This document shows positions 43,550 through 52,949 of a DNA stretch of 64,000 nt, piece after piece. A program made the translations under genes and the position numbers. Under the pieces are notes generated by a model. That model searched no databases. It was not told where the DNA came from and worked only from the letters and a program-made list of their open reading frames with translations. Position 1 is the stretch's first letter. The number at the start of each line of letters is the position of its first letter. Origin of the DNA: Geminisphaera colitermitum TAV2 (GTDB lineage Bacteria > Verrucomicrobiota > Verrucomicrobiia > Opitutales > Opitutaceae); contig NZ_ABEA03000106.1 of the NCBI RefSeq assembly GCF_000171235.2, positions 1 through 64,000 of the forward strand. Direction: 5' to 3'.

Positions 43550-45451
43550 TTAGGGTTTGGAAGGGCGGACCATACGACGGATCGCGATTCCCAATAAGCC
43601 GGGAATGGCGATCCAGAGCCAGGTGGCGGTTTCGGGGATGGCGGATGATGCGGCAACGACAAGGTTGATGCGGTTATCGAGATATTCGATGCGGCTGTTG
43701 GTGAAGGCCTCCAGTCCAGTGCCAATTGTAAGGCCATTTAGAATACCGCTGACGACCGAGGTGTTGATGCCGGAATCAGCGTAGAAGGAAAACAGGGTGT
43801 AGGTGCCTTCGGTGAGTCCAGTCGTGTTGGTGATGTTGACAGTGTTGTTGGAAAGAACGAGATCGCCGGCTGTGTAGTTCCAGAGCGCGATTTGATCACT
43901 GGAGCCGGGTGCGCCGAGACGGAATTCCAAGCTTGCGCCTGCATCAAGCGTGAGGAGCGCGCCGGAGGTGCCGGAGCCGTCGAAGCGAAGGATGCCTGGC
44001 GCATCAGAGCCGCCGGCGGCAAGTGTAGCGCCGTTGGCAATACTTACGCCATTGGCGCCGGTGGGCTTGATGATGCCGGTGCCGTCAAGCCGGGCTCCCG
44101 CGTTGACCAGCACTGCGCCGGTGCCTGTGGCCGAGCCGCTGGTGTTGCTGACTCGAAGTGTGCCGGCCTCAACCGTTGTGCCGCCAGTGTAGGTGTTGCC
44201 AGCAGCCCTGCTGAATTCGACAACGCCAAGGGGGTTATAATTGGCCAGGATTGCCGCATTGGTGGTGTTCGCCGCAGCGGTGGCAGCGGCGTCAACTTGC
44301 TGCCATGAGGCGTTGATCGAAATGGGAGCCGCGCCTGTTATGCGGGCACCGATTTGTGTGGTGGCCTCCTTGTTCAAGGTAGCGAAGTTGGTGCTGCCCC
44401 CTGCGCCAGAGTTGTTCGCTTGGATGTCGCCAGAAGGTGCAATCGTCACCGTGCCGCTTGTGTGCGAACCGCCAATGGTGTTGCGAGCAAGGTTGGCTGC
44501 CACGACTATATGGGTGAAATTGCTGTATGTTCCGGCTGTATCAAAGAGGAGGTTGTAGTTGGCGAAGGAGTCGGCGAGACCGAGGCTGATGTTAGCCGCA
44601 CCGCTGTTGAGCGAGGGATTTGAAGAAAGGATGTAGGTGTTGGCACTCGCAGCGGTGGCGTTGGAACCAAAACTGAGTCCACCTTTGATAGTAATGGAAT
44701 TGGTGAAACGCCAAGTGCCGCCATCGCTGCGGGCACGAAGGTTGCTTGTCGCGGTATCAGTAATCGCACCGGAGATTGTTACTTCGCGTCCGAAACCCGC
44801 AGCAGTGCCGATGCGCCAGTCGGGACTGCCGGTCAGAGCCAATTCAATGCGGTTGGCAATGGTGTCCGTGTTAAGAGACAATATGCTGCCTCCGCTAACC
44901 TTAAATGTTCCAGTGCCAAAGGCGGCATTGTTGTAGATGTAAATGCTGCCACCATTCATTTCAAATCCGCCAGAATACGTGGAAGCTCCATAAAGGTAGA
45001 GATAGCCTGTACCGGTTTTCTTGATACCGAAGCCAGAGCCGCCATCGGAGATGGCGTTGTTGACTGTAAGATTGCGGGTCAAATTCCATTCGCCAGAGGC
45101 ACCAAGCACGACATCCGACGAAATTGTCAGACTCCCCCCCCCCCCCTCCTTGGTGGTGAGATTGCCGCTCGTCAAGGTGAGCGATCCACCGCCACTGATG
45201 GTCATGTTGTTCGTCAGGGTAATATCGAGGGATTTGGCGGTAACGTTCTCACTGTTGAGGTTAACGGTAAGAGCTGCAGGAGGAGCAAAGATGGCGTCAC
45301 GCGTGGAGTCAGGGGGAGTATTGCCCTGCCAGTTGCCAACGGTTGACCATCGGTTGTTGGCCCCTCCTCCCGTCCAAATGGCAGTCTGGGCAAAGAGGAG
45401 TGCGGGGGCGAGTGGCAGAATAATCGAGACGAGCAGGTTTGTTTTTTTCAT
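43550..45451 (-). CDS. Autotransporter-type beta-strand repeat protein with PEP-CTERM-like end
   Basis: 633 residues. Signal peptide (SIILPLAPALLFAQTA), then an extended beta-helical passenger with PATR-like repeats: WQGNTPPDSTRDAIF, YTGGTTVEAGTLRVSNTSGS, ALLTLDAGASLEFRLG. The C-terminus is IPETATWLWIAIPGLLG plus a basic tail: PET instead of PEP in an otherwise PEP-CTERM-like signal. A G13 run in the sense strand encodes KEGGGGSL near residue 103. No outer-membrane barrel is present, so it is surface-sorted rather than autotransported (inference). Confidence 0.85.
   Translation of the reverse strand: MKKTNLLVSIILPLAPALLFAQTAIWTGGGANNRWSTVGNWQGNTPPDSTRDAIFAPPAALTVNLNSENVTAKSLDITLTNNMTISGGGSLTLTSGNLTTKEGGGGSLTISSDVVLGASGEWNLTRNLTVNNAISDGGSGFGIKKTGTGYLYLYGASTYSGGFEMNGGSIYIYNNAAFGTGTFKVSGGSILSLNTDTIANRIELALTGSPDWRIGTAAGFGREVTISGAITDTATSNLRARSDGGTWRFTNSITIKGGLSFGSNATAASANTYILSSNPSLNSGAANISLGLADSFANYNLLFDTAGTYSNFTHIVVAANLARNTIGGSHTSGTVTIAPSGDIQANNSGAGGSTNFATLNKEATTQIGARITGAAPISINASWQQVDAAATAAANTTNAAILANYNPLGVVEFSRAAGNTYTGGTTVEAGTLRVSNTSGSATGTGAVLVNAGARLDGTGIIKPTGANGVSIANGATLAAGGSDAPGILRFDGSGTSGALLTLDAGASLEFRLGAPGSSDQIALWNYTAGDLVLSNNTVNITNTTGLTEGTYTLFSFYADSGINTSVVSGILNGLTIGTGLEAFTNSRIEYLDNRINLVVAASSAIPETATWLWIAIPGLLGIAIRRMVRPSKP
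45134..45146. repeat. C13 tract inside the beta-strand repeat gene
   Basis: Thirteen C on plus; G in the sense strand, encoding Gly codons near residue 103. In frame as present. One of the few G-sense tracts. Confidence 0.9.
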
Positions 45452-45489
45452 TGGATGACGTGTGGTTTGGTTGGGTTAAATTGTAGTTT

Positions 45490-47382
45490 TTATTTTGATA
45501 CGGGAGCGGGGCGCGGAAGACGGGGCATCGGTTCGCCATATTGGAGCGCACCGATGTCGGGGCGTTCGCCTTGGAAGTATCCGGGCTGGCAATCGGGGAG
45601 TTGGCGTTCGGTGATTGTCGAGAGATCAAGACCGGCGGAGCGGGCCGGGCTATCGTTTTTAAGTGAAAGGTCGCCTGCGCTTGCATTAGTAAAGCCGGGG
45701 GGGGGGGGGGGGGAGAGCCAGAGTGAATGTGTATCGCGTCCGGCGATACGGGCCATGTCGAGCGCCTCGGCCCATTGTTTGTCGAGGCTGGCAAGATCGT
45801 TGGGGGAAAATGGAGGCTCGCCGGGGCGGGGATGCGCGGCGGTGGAGCGTGCATAGAGGTTGTAGTCGCCCTGCCAGTCGGGGGGGGGATAGGCGGTCTT
45901 GGAGCTATTGGCTTTGTGGAGCCAGGCGCGTGTCCAGTAGAGGTTGTTGAGAAAATGGAATCCGTTGGCAGTGATCGTGGTGCCTGCAACGTAGTTCATG
46001 TTGTAGGCGGCAATGGATGTGGAGGTGTTGTGATAGACCCAAACTTCGACACCGGGCACGGCGCCTTTGCTGCCAGCGTAATTGCGGATGTCCTGCTGGT
46101 TGTTGAAAAAGAGATTGCGGTAAATGTAGAGGGGGCCGGCTGCGGGGTCTTTGATGCGAATGGCGACGCGAGAGTTTTCGATGATATTGTCATGCCAGCG
46201 ACTGCCGATCTGGCCGCCGGAGGTTTCAAAGGCGTCGTCGAAAATGTTGACGAGGCGGTTGTGGTGAACGTGAACGTCGGGGTTTTGTTCAGGGGTGCCG
46301 GGAGCACCCGACTCAATGCCGTCCCAGTGGTCGCGTACGAGGTTGTCGTGGACTTCGTGATGCCCGCGGCTGTTGCAAATGCGGACTGCGTAACGGTCGT
46401 AAAAGCCGCCGTTTTTGCAGGCTGACCAGGCATCCCATTGGCCGGGTTGACGAGGATCGGCACCTGCGTAAGGAGCCATCCAGATTTCGTTGTGGCGGAT
46501 GGTGACGCGTTCGCTGCCTTCGTCGAGATGGACGCCAAAGTCGATGGGACCAATGGCACATTGTTCGACCACGATGTCGGTCGCATCGGTGACGTGGACG
46601 CCGTAGGCGGCGTTGCGCAGGGCCAGGCCGCGAATCACGATGTGGCTGGCTCCTTTGATCGTGATGAGTGGTGTGCGTGGCGCGACAGCCAGATCGATGG
46701 TGCGTGGATCAAGGTCACCTTGAAAGCGGAGGAGGAGTTCGCGGGCTTTGTGGCGATAGAGGGCAAGTGCCTTGACGCCGTCCCATCCAGAGGGACCGAT
46801 GCCGTTGCGGAAGGCGTCGGGCCAACGAATGTTGTCGCGGGGGCGATGTTCGCGGTCGGGATCAGTGCGCTTTTCGTCGAGCGTGGTGACAAGCTTCCCA
46901 TTGGCAGCGATGGTGAATACGGGGAAATCAAGCGGCGTGCGCCAAACGCCAGGCGCGATGTCGGGCGCTGGTTGCCAGTCGAGTTTTTGCGTGGTGCCGC
47001 CATCAATAATGGCTCCGGGAGCACCCGTGAGCGTGATGGGTTCTGCGGGGCGTCCGCTGTGTGGGAACTGGAGGTTCTCGTGATAAACGCCGGGAGAAAC
47101 TTGGATAATGTCGCCGGGGCGGGCGTGATCGATGGCGGACTGGATGCTGCGATAGAGGGGCGGGGGTGTTGCTCCATTTGCCCCGTCGGAGATGGACCCC
47201 GGATTTTCGGACGCACTGATTGTGGCGTCGGCTGGAGCAACTAGAAGCGTGGCTCCGGCGGCCAGATGCGTTCCACCAAAACCAGCGATCATGGCAATGG
47301 CCAGCAATCGTCCTGTATCCAGAATTGCCTGACGCGACTGGAGAAATGAGCGGAAGCGAAGGAGGCGCCGAGGATGGTTCAT
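45490..47382 (-). CDS. Exported right-handed beta-helix repeat protein
   Basis: 630 residues from MNHPRRLLRFRS (47382). N-terminal export segment (LLAIAMIAGFGGTHLAAGA). Beta-helix core: SIQSAIDHARPGDIIQVSPG, HSGRPAEPITLTGAPG, HIVIRGLALRNAAYGVHV, DIVVEQCAIGPIDFGVHL, VHVHHNRLVNIFDDAFE. It resembles polysaccharide-lyase-like pectate or alginate lyase folds. The C-terminal part contains the C17 tract (LSPPPPPGF, near residue 558) and a further C9 run (YPPPDWQ). Confidence 0.85.
   Translation of the reverse strand: MNHPRRLLRFRSFLQSRQAILDTGRLLAIAMIAGFGGTHLAAGATLLVAPADATISASENPGSISDGANGATPPPLYRSIQSAIDHARPGDIIQVSPGVYHENLQFPHSGRPAEPITLTGAPGAIIDGGTTQKLDWQPAPDIAPGVWRTPLDFPVFTIAANGKLVTTLDEKRTDPDREHRPRDNIRWPDAFRNGIGPSGWDGVKALALYRHKARELLLRFQGDLDPRTIDLAVAPRTPLITIKGASHIVIRGLALRNAAYGVHVTDATDIVVEQCAIGPIDFGVHLDEGSERVTIRHNEIWMAPYAGADPRQPGQWDAWSACKNGGFYDRYAVRICNSRGHHEVHDNLVRDHWDGIESGAPGTPEQNPDVHVHHNRLVNIFDDAFETSGGQIGSRWHDNIIENSRVAIRIKDPAAGPLYIYRNLFFNNQQDIRNYAGSKGAVPGVEVWVYHNTSTSIAAYNMNYVAGTTITANGFHFLNNLYWTRAWLHKANSSKTAYPPPDWQGDYNLYARSTAAHPRPGEPPFSPNDLASLDKQWAEALDMARIAGRDTHSLWLSPPPPPGFTNASAGDLSLKNDSPARSAGLDLSTITERQLPDCQPGYFQGERPDIGALQYGEPMPRLPRPAPVSK
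45697..45713. repeat. G17 tract inside the beta-helix gene
   Basis: Seventeen G followed by AGAGCC; C in sense, encoding five prolines near residue 558. A second run, G9, lies at 45880-45888 in the same gene. Confidence 0.9.
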
Positions 47383-47469
47383 GACGGGGACTTTGGGATA
47401 CGTGCAGGATGTGGATACTGAGCAGAACTGACTCGAATCAGGATGACTTTGGAGGGATATTGCAAGCTT

Positions 47470-47489
47470 AATCACACACGAATGTGATT
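47470..47489. promoter_or_regulatory. Inverted repeat upstream of beta-helix gene, possible LacI operator
   Basis: AATCACA-CACGAA-TGTGATT has perfect 7-bp arms, 88 bp upstream of the beta-helix start and just downstream of the LacI gene. The 10-mer ATCACACACG inside it recurs inverted at 48616-48625 upstream of that LacI gene. Confidence 0.4.
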
Positions 47490-47534
47490 TCGTGATATGA
47501 GCTTCCTGATTGCCAATTAAAATATCAGAACAGG

Positions 47535-48569
47535 CTAATTTATGGCGACTTGCGTTGATTCGCGCGTGACGAGGCTCGGGGGGATGGTCTCGACGTAGTT
47601 GGCCGCAGAACGAGGTCGGTTGATGCGACGGAAAAGGAGTTCTATGCCGCGCACGAGAAGGTCTTCCGTTTGGTGATCAATCGTGGTGATGCGTGGACGC
47701 CAATGGTTGCCAATGTCCAGGTTGTCGAAGCCGGTAACCGAACATTTTTGAGGGATTTGCCAACCTGCCTCCGTGAGGCAATTCATGGCGCCGATGGCAA
47801 CACGGTCGTTGACGGCGAGAATAACGGTCGGCACGAAATCACTCTCAAGCAAGTCAGCGGCGAGGGCGCGTCCGTGTTCGTAATCCGGCGGGTTGGGGTC
47901 GCCGCGGTTAATGCTGCGCACATCGCGCCCTTCATTGATGCCAGCCTTGGCAAAACCGGCATGGAGGCCGCGCCAACGTTCGCCAAATTCGTTTTCGGGC
48001 ATCCCAAGCAACGCAAAACGCCGATGGCCTAGTGACGCGGCGTGCAACACGAGCAATTCCATGGCGGCGGCGCGGTCCATGCGTACGTGCGGGAGCAGCG
48101 ATTCGTCGTAAGGGTCAATGTGAGCGAGCGGGATTTTGGCTCCGGCTGCGGCCAGAAGTTTTGCGGGATCGAAGCGCGAATTGACGGTGACAATGCCTTC
48201 GACGCGGATCCCGAGGAAGTGTTGGATGACGCGTTGTTCGATCTCCGGATTGCCGAGCGTGAGTTCGATGAGCCCCTGATAACCACGTTCCAAAAGAAGA
48301 CGCTGCAGGATGGAGATTTTTTTAACGATGATGGGGTTTTCGAGTTCGTTGAAACAGACGCCGATCATGCCGGTGCGTCCGTTTTGCAGACCGCGCGCGA
48401 GGGGATTGGGTGTAAAGCCGAGTGCTTTGGCTGTGTCCTGAATGAGGCGGCGAGTCTCCTCCTTGACCCACGGGCGGTCATTGAGTCCGTGCGATACAGT
48501 CCAACGCGAAAGGCCGAGGTGATCAGCAAGTTCAGCAGTGGAGCGGACGACGGGATTTTTTTTGGGCAT
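47535..48569 (-). CDS. LacI family transcriptional regulator
   Basis: 344 residues. HTH: VRSTAELADHLGLSRWTVSHGLNDRP (STAELADHLGLSRWTVSHGL), hinge GFTPNPLARGLQNGRTG, effector domain with HAASLGHRRFALLGMPENEFG and a C-terminal WRPRITTIDHQTEDLLVRGIELL. It precedes the beta-helix gene on the same strand and is divergent from a beta-propeller gene, so it probably controls pectin-like catabolic genes on both sides. Confidence 0.94.
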   Translation of the reverse strand: MPKKNPVVRSTAELADHLGLSRWTVSHGLNDRPWVKEETRRLIQDTAKALGFTPNPLARGLQNGRTGMIGVCFNELENPIIVKKISILQRLLLERGYQGLIELTLGNPEIEQRVIQHFLGIRVEGIVTVNSRFDPAKLLAAAGAKIPLAHIDPYDESLLPHVRMDRAAAMELLVLHAASLGHRRFALLGMPENEFGERWRGLHAGFAKAGINEGRDVRSINRGDPNPPDYEHGRALAADLLESDFVPTVILAVNDRVAIGAMNCLTEAGWQIPQKCSVTGFDNLDIGNHWRPRITTIDHQTEDLLVRGIELLFRRINRPRSAANYVETIPPSLVTRESTQVAIN

Positions 48570-48691
48570 GCGCTAAAGAGAAGATCGTGGAGTTTTTTAC
48601 ATTCAAGTTCTTACGCGTGTGTGATCGCAAACTAAATATGGCAGGACAAATTCTCCCGCTGAAAAACGATCTGAGAAAAACAGAGAACGGC

Positions 48692-48704
48692 GGGGGGGGG
48701 GGGG
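48692..48704. repeat. G13 tract in divergent intergenic region
   Basis: Thirteen G followed by AGAGAACGG, 122 bp upstream of the LacI start and 85 bp upstream of the plus-strand propeller gene. Confidence 0.9.
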
Positions 48705-48789
48705 AGAGAACGGCGGGAGACAAAAGAATTGGTGGGATAAATCAACGTTGTGCCTGCCGGTTATTACTGGCTGAGTTCCAATCTTTCTC

Positions 48790-50154
48790 ATGAATCTCGC
48801 CACTCACCTCGACCGCCACTTCCCACGTTACGAAAAATATAACCCGCTCGTTCCCGTTTGGTGCGTCACACCGAACGCCGGACACAACACGATCCGGTTT
48901 TTCGATACAACGCCCATCAGCCCCTCCGGACGTTACCTCGCCACCCTCCGCTTCCCCTTCGAAGATCGCCAGCCCGAGCCCGGCGACACGGCGCATGTCA
49001 TCTTAACGGACCTCCACACTGGCACCGAAACCACCATCGCCGACACTCGCGGTTGGGAACACCAACTCGGCGCCAACATCAACTGGGGCGGCACCGATCA
49101 CGAACTGTTTTTCAACGACGTGGACACGGCCACCTGGACGCCTTTCGCGTGGAAACTCGATCCACTCACCGGCGCTCGCCAACGCATGGAGGGCACCGTT
49201 TACCACGCCTCGCCCGATGGACGCTGGCTCATCTCGTCCAACCTCACCACGACCCGCAAAACCCAATGCGGCTACGGCGTTCTTATCCCCGATGCCGCTT
49301 GTCCTCCCTGGCGCGTGGGTCCGGCGGCGGACGACGGTTTCTGGCTCACCGACACACGCACTGGAAAGCGACGCCTCCTCGTATCCATCAGCGAAATACT
49401 GAAGCGGACCGCCGCTTCGCCTGCGCCCATTCGTTTTGACGCGCCCGCAGTGCCGACTGATCCGGCGGCTTGTGAGATGATCGGTTTCCACAGCAAATTT
49501 AATCCGCAAGGCGACACCCTCATGCTCAGCCTCCGCTGGTTCACTGCGGGCGAAGAACCCGGCTGGGATATGTTCAAGAAAAACTACAAGGCCGTTAACT
49601 TCGCATGGGTCACGCTCCGCATTGATCCCGTCACGGGTAATACCGATTTGGATACGCTCCGTTGCGCCACCGGACCCGAACTCTGGCAACACCCCGGACA
49701 CCACGCCACCTGGTTCCCGGATGGCCGACGCATCTCGCAAAACCTTGCGATTCCTGCCGCCGGTTCCGGCAACGAATTGCGTCTTGTCGAAGTCAATGCC
49801 GACGGCACCGGTCTGCGCATCATTCCCGGCACCGACACGCCCAAAATCCCAGGTTCCGGCCATCCAACGGTGTATCCAGACGGGCATCACATTCTCACGG
49901 ATACCTACACCAACGAGCGCACCGCCTTTGGTGACGGCACGGTGCCGCTCCGCTGGATCAATCTGCCAACCAGCACCGAGAAATGCCTTGTTCGCATCGA
50001 CACGCTCAACCCCGCATCCGCCACGCATTCCGTGCTCCGCTGCGACCCGCATCCGGCGTGGGACCGCACCTGGCGTTACATCGCATTCAACGGCATGGAT
50101 GCCGGCGTTCGCCGCGTTTACATCGCCGACCTGCAAAGCATGATTGGCCGCTAA
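48790..50154 (+). CDS. Beta-propeller, oligogalacturonate-lyase-like protein
   Basis: 454 residues, no signal peptide. Propeller repeats such as HQLGANINWGGTDHELFFND, YHASPDGRWLISSNL, HHATWFPDGRRISQNLA, GSGHPTVYPDGHHILTDTY and HPAWDRTWRYIAFNG. The conserved histidines after PG and SGHP resemble PL22/TolB-type propellers. A cytoplasmic uronate or pectin-oligosaccharide lyase is plausible, but the catalytic set is not proven. Divergent from the LacI gene. Confidence 0.65.
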   Translation: MNLATHLDRHFPRYEKYNPLVPVWCVTPNAGHNTIRFFDTTPISPSGRYLATLRFPFEDRQPEPGDTAHVILTDLHTGTETTIADTRGWEHQLGANINWGGTDHELFFNDVDTATWTPFAWKLDPLTGARQRMEGTVYHASPDGRWLISSNLTTTRKTQCGYGVLIPDAACPPWRVGPAADDGFWLTDTRTGKRRLLVSISEILKRTAASPAPIRFDAPAVPTDPAACEMIGFHSKFNPQGDTLMLSLRWFTAGEEPGWDMFKKNYKAVNFAWVTLRIDPVTGNTDLDTLRCATGPELWQHPGHHATWFPDGRRISQNLAIPAAGSGNELRLVEVNADGTGLRIIPGTDTPKIPGSGHPTVYPDGHHILTDTYTNERTAFGDGTVPLRWINLPTSTEKCLVRIDTLNPASATHSVLRCDPHPAWDRTWRYIAFNGMDAGVRRVYIADLQSMIGR

Positions 50155-50236
50155 GGACGCAGGCGGGACGTCGCCGCTCCATCCGACTCAAAACAAGCCG
50201 CATCCCCGAAATACTGGACAAAGGGGCGGTGGCTTG

Positions 50237-50920
50237 CTACCGGCTGGTGCGGTCTTTCCCTGACATGAAGGTGAAGATCAACACCCAGAAACAGACGATG
50301 ATTGCCGCCACCGGTAGTTGCAGCGCCGGGGGCATGAAATAGATCACCAACACGCCTGGTATCCAGACAGACATTACGGCGACAATGAGCGGGAAATAAC
50401 GGTCGAAGAGGAAGTCTTTGGTGAAGATTTTACGCCATGCGGAGGCGGAAAAATTCGCTTCGCGCCAGACAAAGATGATCAGGATCAGGCCGTTGGCTAT
50501 CGGGCTGTAACCGAGTTGATCGACAACGAGTTTCTTGGCGAGTGTGGGCCAGTCGTTGCCTGCGCCGAACCAGATTGTCTGGCAGCGATAAAACCAGTCG
50601 GACGCCATTCCGGCGCATCCCCAGACGAGAGAGCCGAAGAAAAAGTCGCGCAGGTTCTGGCAAGTGGCACGGCCACGTTGAAAGAAGATGACTCGCAGGA
50701 GTTCGGGCAGAAGACCCGCAGAGAGCACGTAAATGCAGAATGAAAAAGGGTAGCCGACGCGGGTTTTGAAATCGGCCACTTGTTGCAGGGCGTGCCGGAA
50801 GTAGTCGTTGGTTGAATACGCGGTGATGAAGAGGAGCAGGAGCGCCCACAGCACCGCGCCTGGTCGCAGATTGGTCCGGGCCGCCTGGCCCGCCGTTTTA
50901 AGAGAGTCCCGCAAATTCAT
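50237..50920 (-). CDS. Mpv17/PMP22-like integral membrane protein
   Basis: 227 residues with about four or five hydrophobic helices. The segment DWFYRCQTIWFGAGNDWPTL followed by AKKLVVDQLGYSPI resembles the K-x-x-x-D-Q motif of eukaryotic Mpv17/PMP22 proteins, and the C-terminus (FMPPALQLPVAAIIVCFWVL then FTFMSGKD) aligns with the family's last helix and W-x-x-x-LS end. The family was described as peroxisomal or mitochondrial channel-like proteins. Function in a bacterium unknown. It has no clear operon partner. Confidence 0.55.
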   Translation of the reverse strand: MNLRDSLKTAGQAARTNLRPGAVLWALLLLFITAYSTNDYFRHALQQVADFKTRVGYPFSFCIYVLSAGLLPELLRVIFFQRGRATCQNLRDFFFGSLVWGCAGMASDWFYRCQTIWFGAGNDWPTLAKKLVVDQLGYSPIANGLILIIFVWREANFSASAWRKIFTKDFLFDRYFPLIVAVMSVWIPGVLVIYFMPPALQLPVAAIIVCFWVLIFTFMSGKDRTSR

Positions 50921-51241
50921 AGTTGGGGAAACGCTACTTCTCCTGTATCCAAATTTTCAAGATCATTGGAGATGTGATACCAACAGGATTTAATTTTCAG
51001 ACAGTTTCACGCGAAGCGACAGTATGCCATGAACGGAATTTTCGAGTTAGAGACAATGCCGTCTAATCCCCCAATCCCGATCTCCAAACCAACCGCCAAT
51101 GGTCGCGAATGATCGCGAATAAAATCCATTTTTGACTACGGATATCTCAGGTTGGCTCTGCCAAAACCGAAATCTTTTTCACCACGGATTACAGGCGCGG
51201 CGGAGGCCTCGGAGAGGCCTCCCTACCGTTCCTGCCTAACA
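50921..51241. other. Gene-free stretch with dispersed repeats
   Basis: 321 bp without a gene between the Mpv17-like start and the DUF3108 stop. It holds a short tandem (TCGCGAATGA-TCGCGAATAA near 51103-51122) and the REP copy at 51200-51228; nothing else recognised. Confidence 0.6.
51200..51228. repeat. REP copy identical to 19161-19189 (inverted)
   Basis: 29 bp, exact inverse copy of the left end of the element at 19161-19340, located 32 kb away. It begins GGCGGAGGCCTCGG and ends GGCCTCCCTACC. Confidence 0.85.
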
Positions 51242-52114
51242 TCAGTCAAGGAGGTCTTTGTCGCCGTTTTTTGCTTCGAGTTGGGTGTTGGTCGCGAGTG
51301 TGGTGGTGGGGGAGCGGTATCGGGTGAGCAGTCCAATGGCAGTGCCAATCGGTAATTTGACTTCGAAGCGCACAGGCAGTCGTCGTTCGTCGCAGGCGAG
51401 CCAGACTCGGATTTTACCGCCTTTCTTAAAAATCCCTTGTGGGTTGGTTTCCATTTGGGGGAGCACCAAGAGGGCTTCTTGTGCGCGTGATGTGGCGGTG
51501 GGGATTTTTTCGTAGCCCAACGCATGAAGGGTGAGGGGATAGATGCGGTTGTCGAAGATCACATGGATGGTGCGTGTGTCGCCGGGGTGTGGGTTCCACG
51601 CGCGGGCTTGGATAAGGGCGGTAATGAATTCCATGGGCTGGCTGTCATCGGGCAGGGGTATGTGCGTATTGCGTTCGGGACGCAGGTTGTCGGTGTAGTT
51701 GGCTTCGTTGGCAGCGTAGTCGAACAGGATGTTCATGCTGGTGCGCTTGGTGCGGGAGCGGGTGGTGGCGGTGGCCATGAGGAGGCGGCCGTCATGGGGG
51801 TCGATCAGTGACTCGGCGGTGCCGTCAAACGCATAGAGTGTGCGCACCAGTCCGCGTGAGGCGGTCACTATTTTGATGCGTGTTTGCGGGGTTGCGGATT
51901 GTGCGTCGGCTTGCGCGGATACGTGTACGCCGCCTGCTGTGCCAAGGGGGCCCCATTTTACTTTGAAATAAAATTCTTCGCCATCGCAGATGCGTTCGAG
52001 CGAGGAGGACGGGGGGGGGGAGGGGGGAGAGGCGGCAGGTAGGGAGGGGGGCGTCGTGCAAGCGATTAGGTTGCAGGCAAGTAGCAGGTTGAGCGTACGA
52101 ATGCGGGGAGGCAT
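51242..52114 (-). CDS. DUF3108 lipoprotein
   Basis: 290 residues with a lipoprotein signal (LNLLLACNLIAC, lipobox Cys about residue 19). DUF3108 pattern: GEEFYFKVKWGPLGTAGGVHV, FDGTAESLIDPHDGRLL, QPMEFITALIQARAW and RRLPVRFEVKLPIG near the end. Function of the family is unknown; it is envelope located. A C10 run in the sense strand lies in the linker after the lipobox (SPPSPPPSSS). It follows lutC by 32 bp and may be in the same transcript. Confidence 0.85.
   Translation of the reverse strand: MPPRIRTLNLLLACNLIACTTPPSLPAASPPSPPPSSSLERICDGEEFYFKVKWGPLGTAGGVHVSAQADAQSATPQTRIKIVTASRGLVRTLYAFDGTAESLIDPHDGRLLMATATTRSRTKRTSMNILFDYAANEANYTDNLRPERNTHIPLPDDSQPMEFITALIQARAWNPHPGDTRTIHVIFDNRIYPLTLHALGYEKIPTATSRAQEALLVLPQMETNPQGIFKKGGKIRVWLACDERRLPVRFEVKLPIGTAIGLLTRYRSPTTTLATNTQLEAKNGDKDLLD
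52011..52020. repeat. G10 tract in DUF3108 linker
   Basis: Ten G followed by AGGGGGGAG; C in sense, in the linker after the lipobox. Confidence 0.85.
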
Positions 52115-52146
52115 GTTGGGGATTGAGCTGGAGGGAGTGGTTTTCG

Positions 52147-52851
52147 TCAGTCCATGAGGAGGGCGATTTGTTCGCCGGGGCCGTGGACGCCTTCAATGAG
52201 AATGCCTTCGACGTCCGCCGTGCGTGAGGGGCCGGTGCACCAGATTAGGTTGGGGTCGTCGGGGAAGGCCGCAATGGCATCGGTGACGGTCGCGTGGAGT
52301 TGCGCACGGGTGAGCGTGGCAATGTGTACCCAGGGCGCGAGTGCGGCGAGGCGGCTGCTGGTTGTCAGGTCGCCGAGAACGAGGGAGCCGGTTTCGGCAA
52401 TGGCGGCGAGGGCGCGGGTGATGCCGAATTGGTAGTCGTCAACGCGTGTGCGGTCGAAGGTGGTCTCGAGCGTAATGGGCTCAGCGCCGGGGGGGGGGGC
52501 GGTGAGCGCGGGGGCAAATTGCGCAAGGAGGACGGGGTCGCAGTAGCCGTGAGTAAGTTTTTTCTCGCGGAGCCAGGCGGCGAGTGCGGCGGGACCTCCG
52601 GCGAGCGGGGTGCCGTGAACGAGTTTGGCGCGCTCACTGAATGCGCGCCAGAGGTCGGCGTCGGGGCCGGTGAGTGCGGAGGCAATTGCAGGGGAGACAG
52701 CAACGTCGTCGGGGAATTCTGGATACGCGGCGCGTTCGGCGATGGGCGCAAGGGCGTCGCGGACGCGGGCAAGGATGGTGTCGCGGGAGGAACGGGAGGC
52801 GGGGGAGGCGTGAGCGGCGGGGGAAGCGGGAGAGGAGGATGATGCAGTCAT
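52147..52851 (-). CDS. lutC: L-lactate utilisation protein LutC
   Basis: 234 residues, LUD domain. With LutA and LutB it forms the iron-sulfur L-lactate dehydrogenase complex converting lactate to pyruvate. Motifs: ITLETTFDRTRVDDYQFGIT, IAETGSLVLGDLTTSSRLAAL, and the C-terminal CTGPSRTADVEGILIEGVHGPGEQ (GPSRTADVEGILIEGVHGPG). A C11 run encodes prolines near residue 119. Gap of 98 bp to lutB, 32 bp to the DUF3108 gene. Confidence 0.93.
   Translation of the reverse strand: MTASSSSPASPAAHASPASRSSRDTILARVRDALAPIAERAAYPEFPDDVAVSPAIASALTGPDADLWRAFSERAKLVHGTPLAGGPAALAAWLREKKLTHGYCDPVLLAQFAPALTAPPPGAEPITLETTFDRTRVDDYQFGITRALAAIAETGSLVLGDLTTSSRLAALAPWVHIATLTRAQLHATVTDAIAAFPDDPNLIWCTGPSRTADVEGILIEGVHGPGEQIALLMD
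52489..52499. repeat. G11 tract inside lutC
   Basis: Eleven G on plus, C in sense; encodes TAPPPGAE. It is the only long tract not followed by A. Confidence 0.85.
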
Positions 52852-52949
52852 TTTTTTAGACAGAATTAACAGAATTTAGAGAATTGTCGGAATTGTAATT
52901 AGCTATTGTTTAGTGCGTTGTCTGTTTTTTGTGGTTCGTTCTGTTTTGT

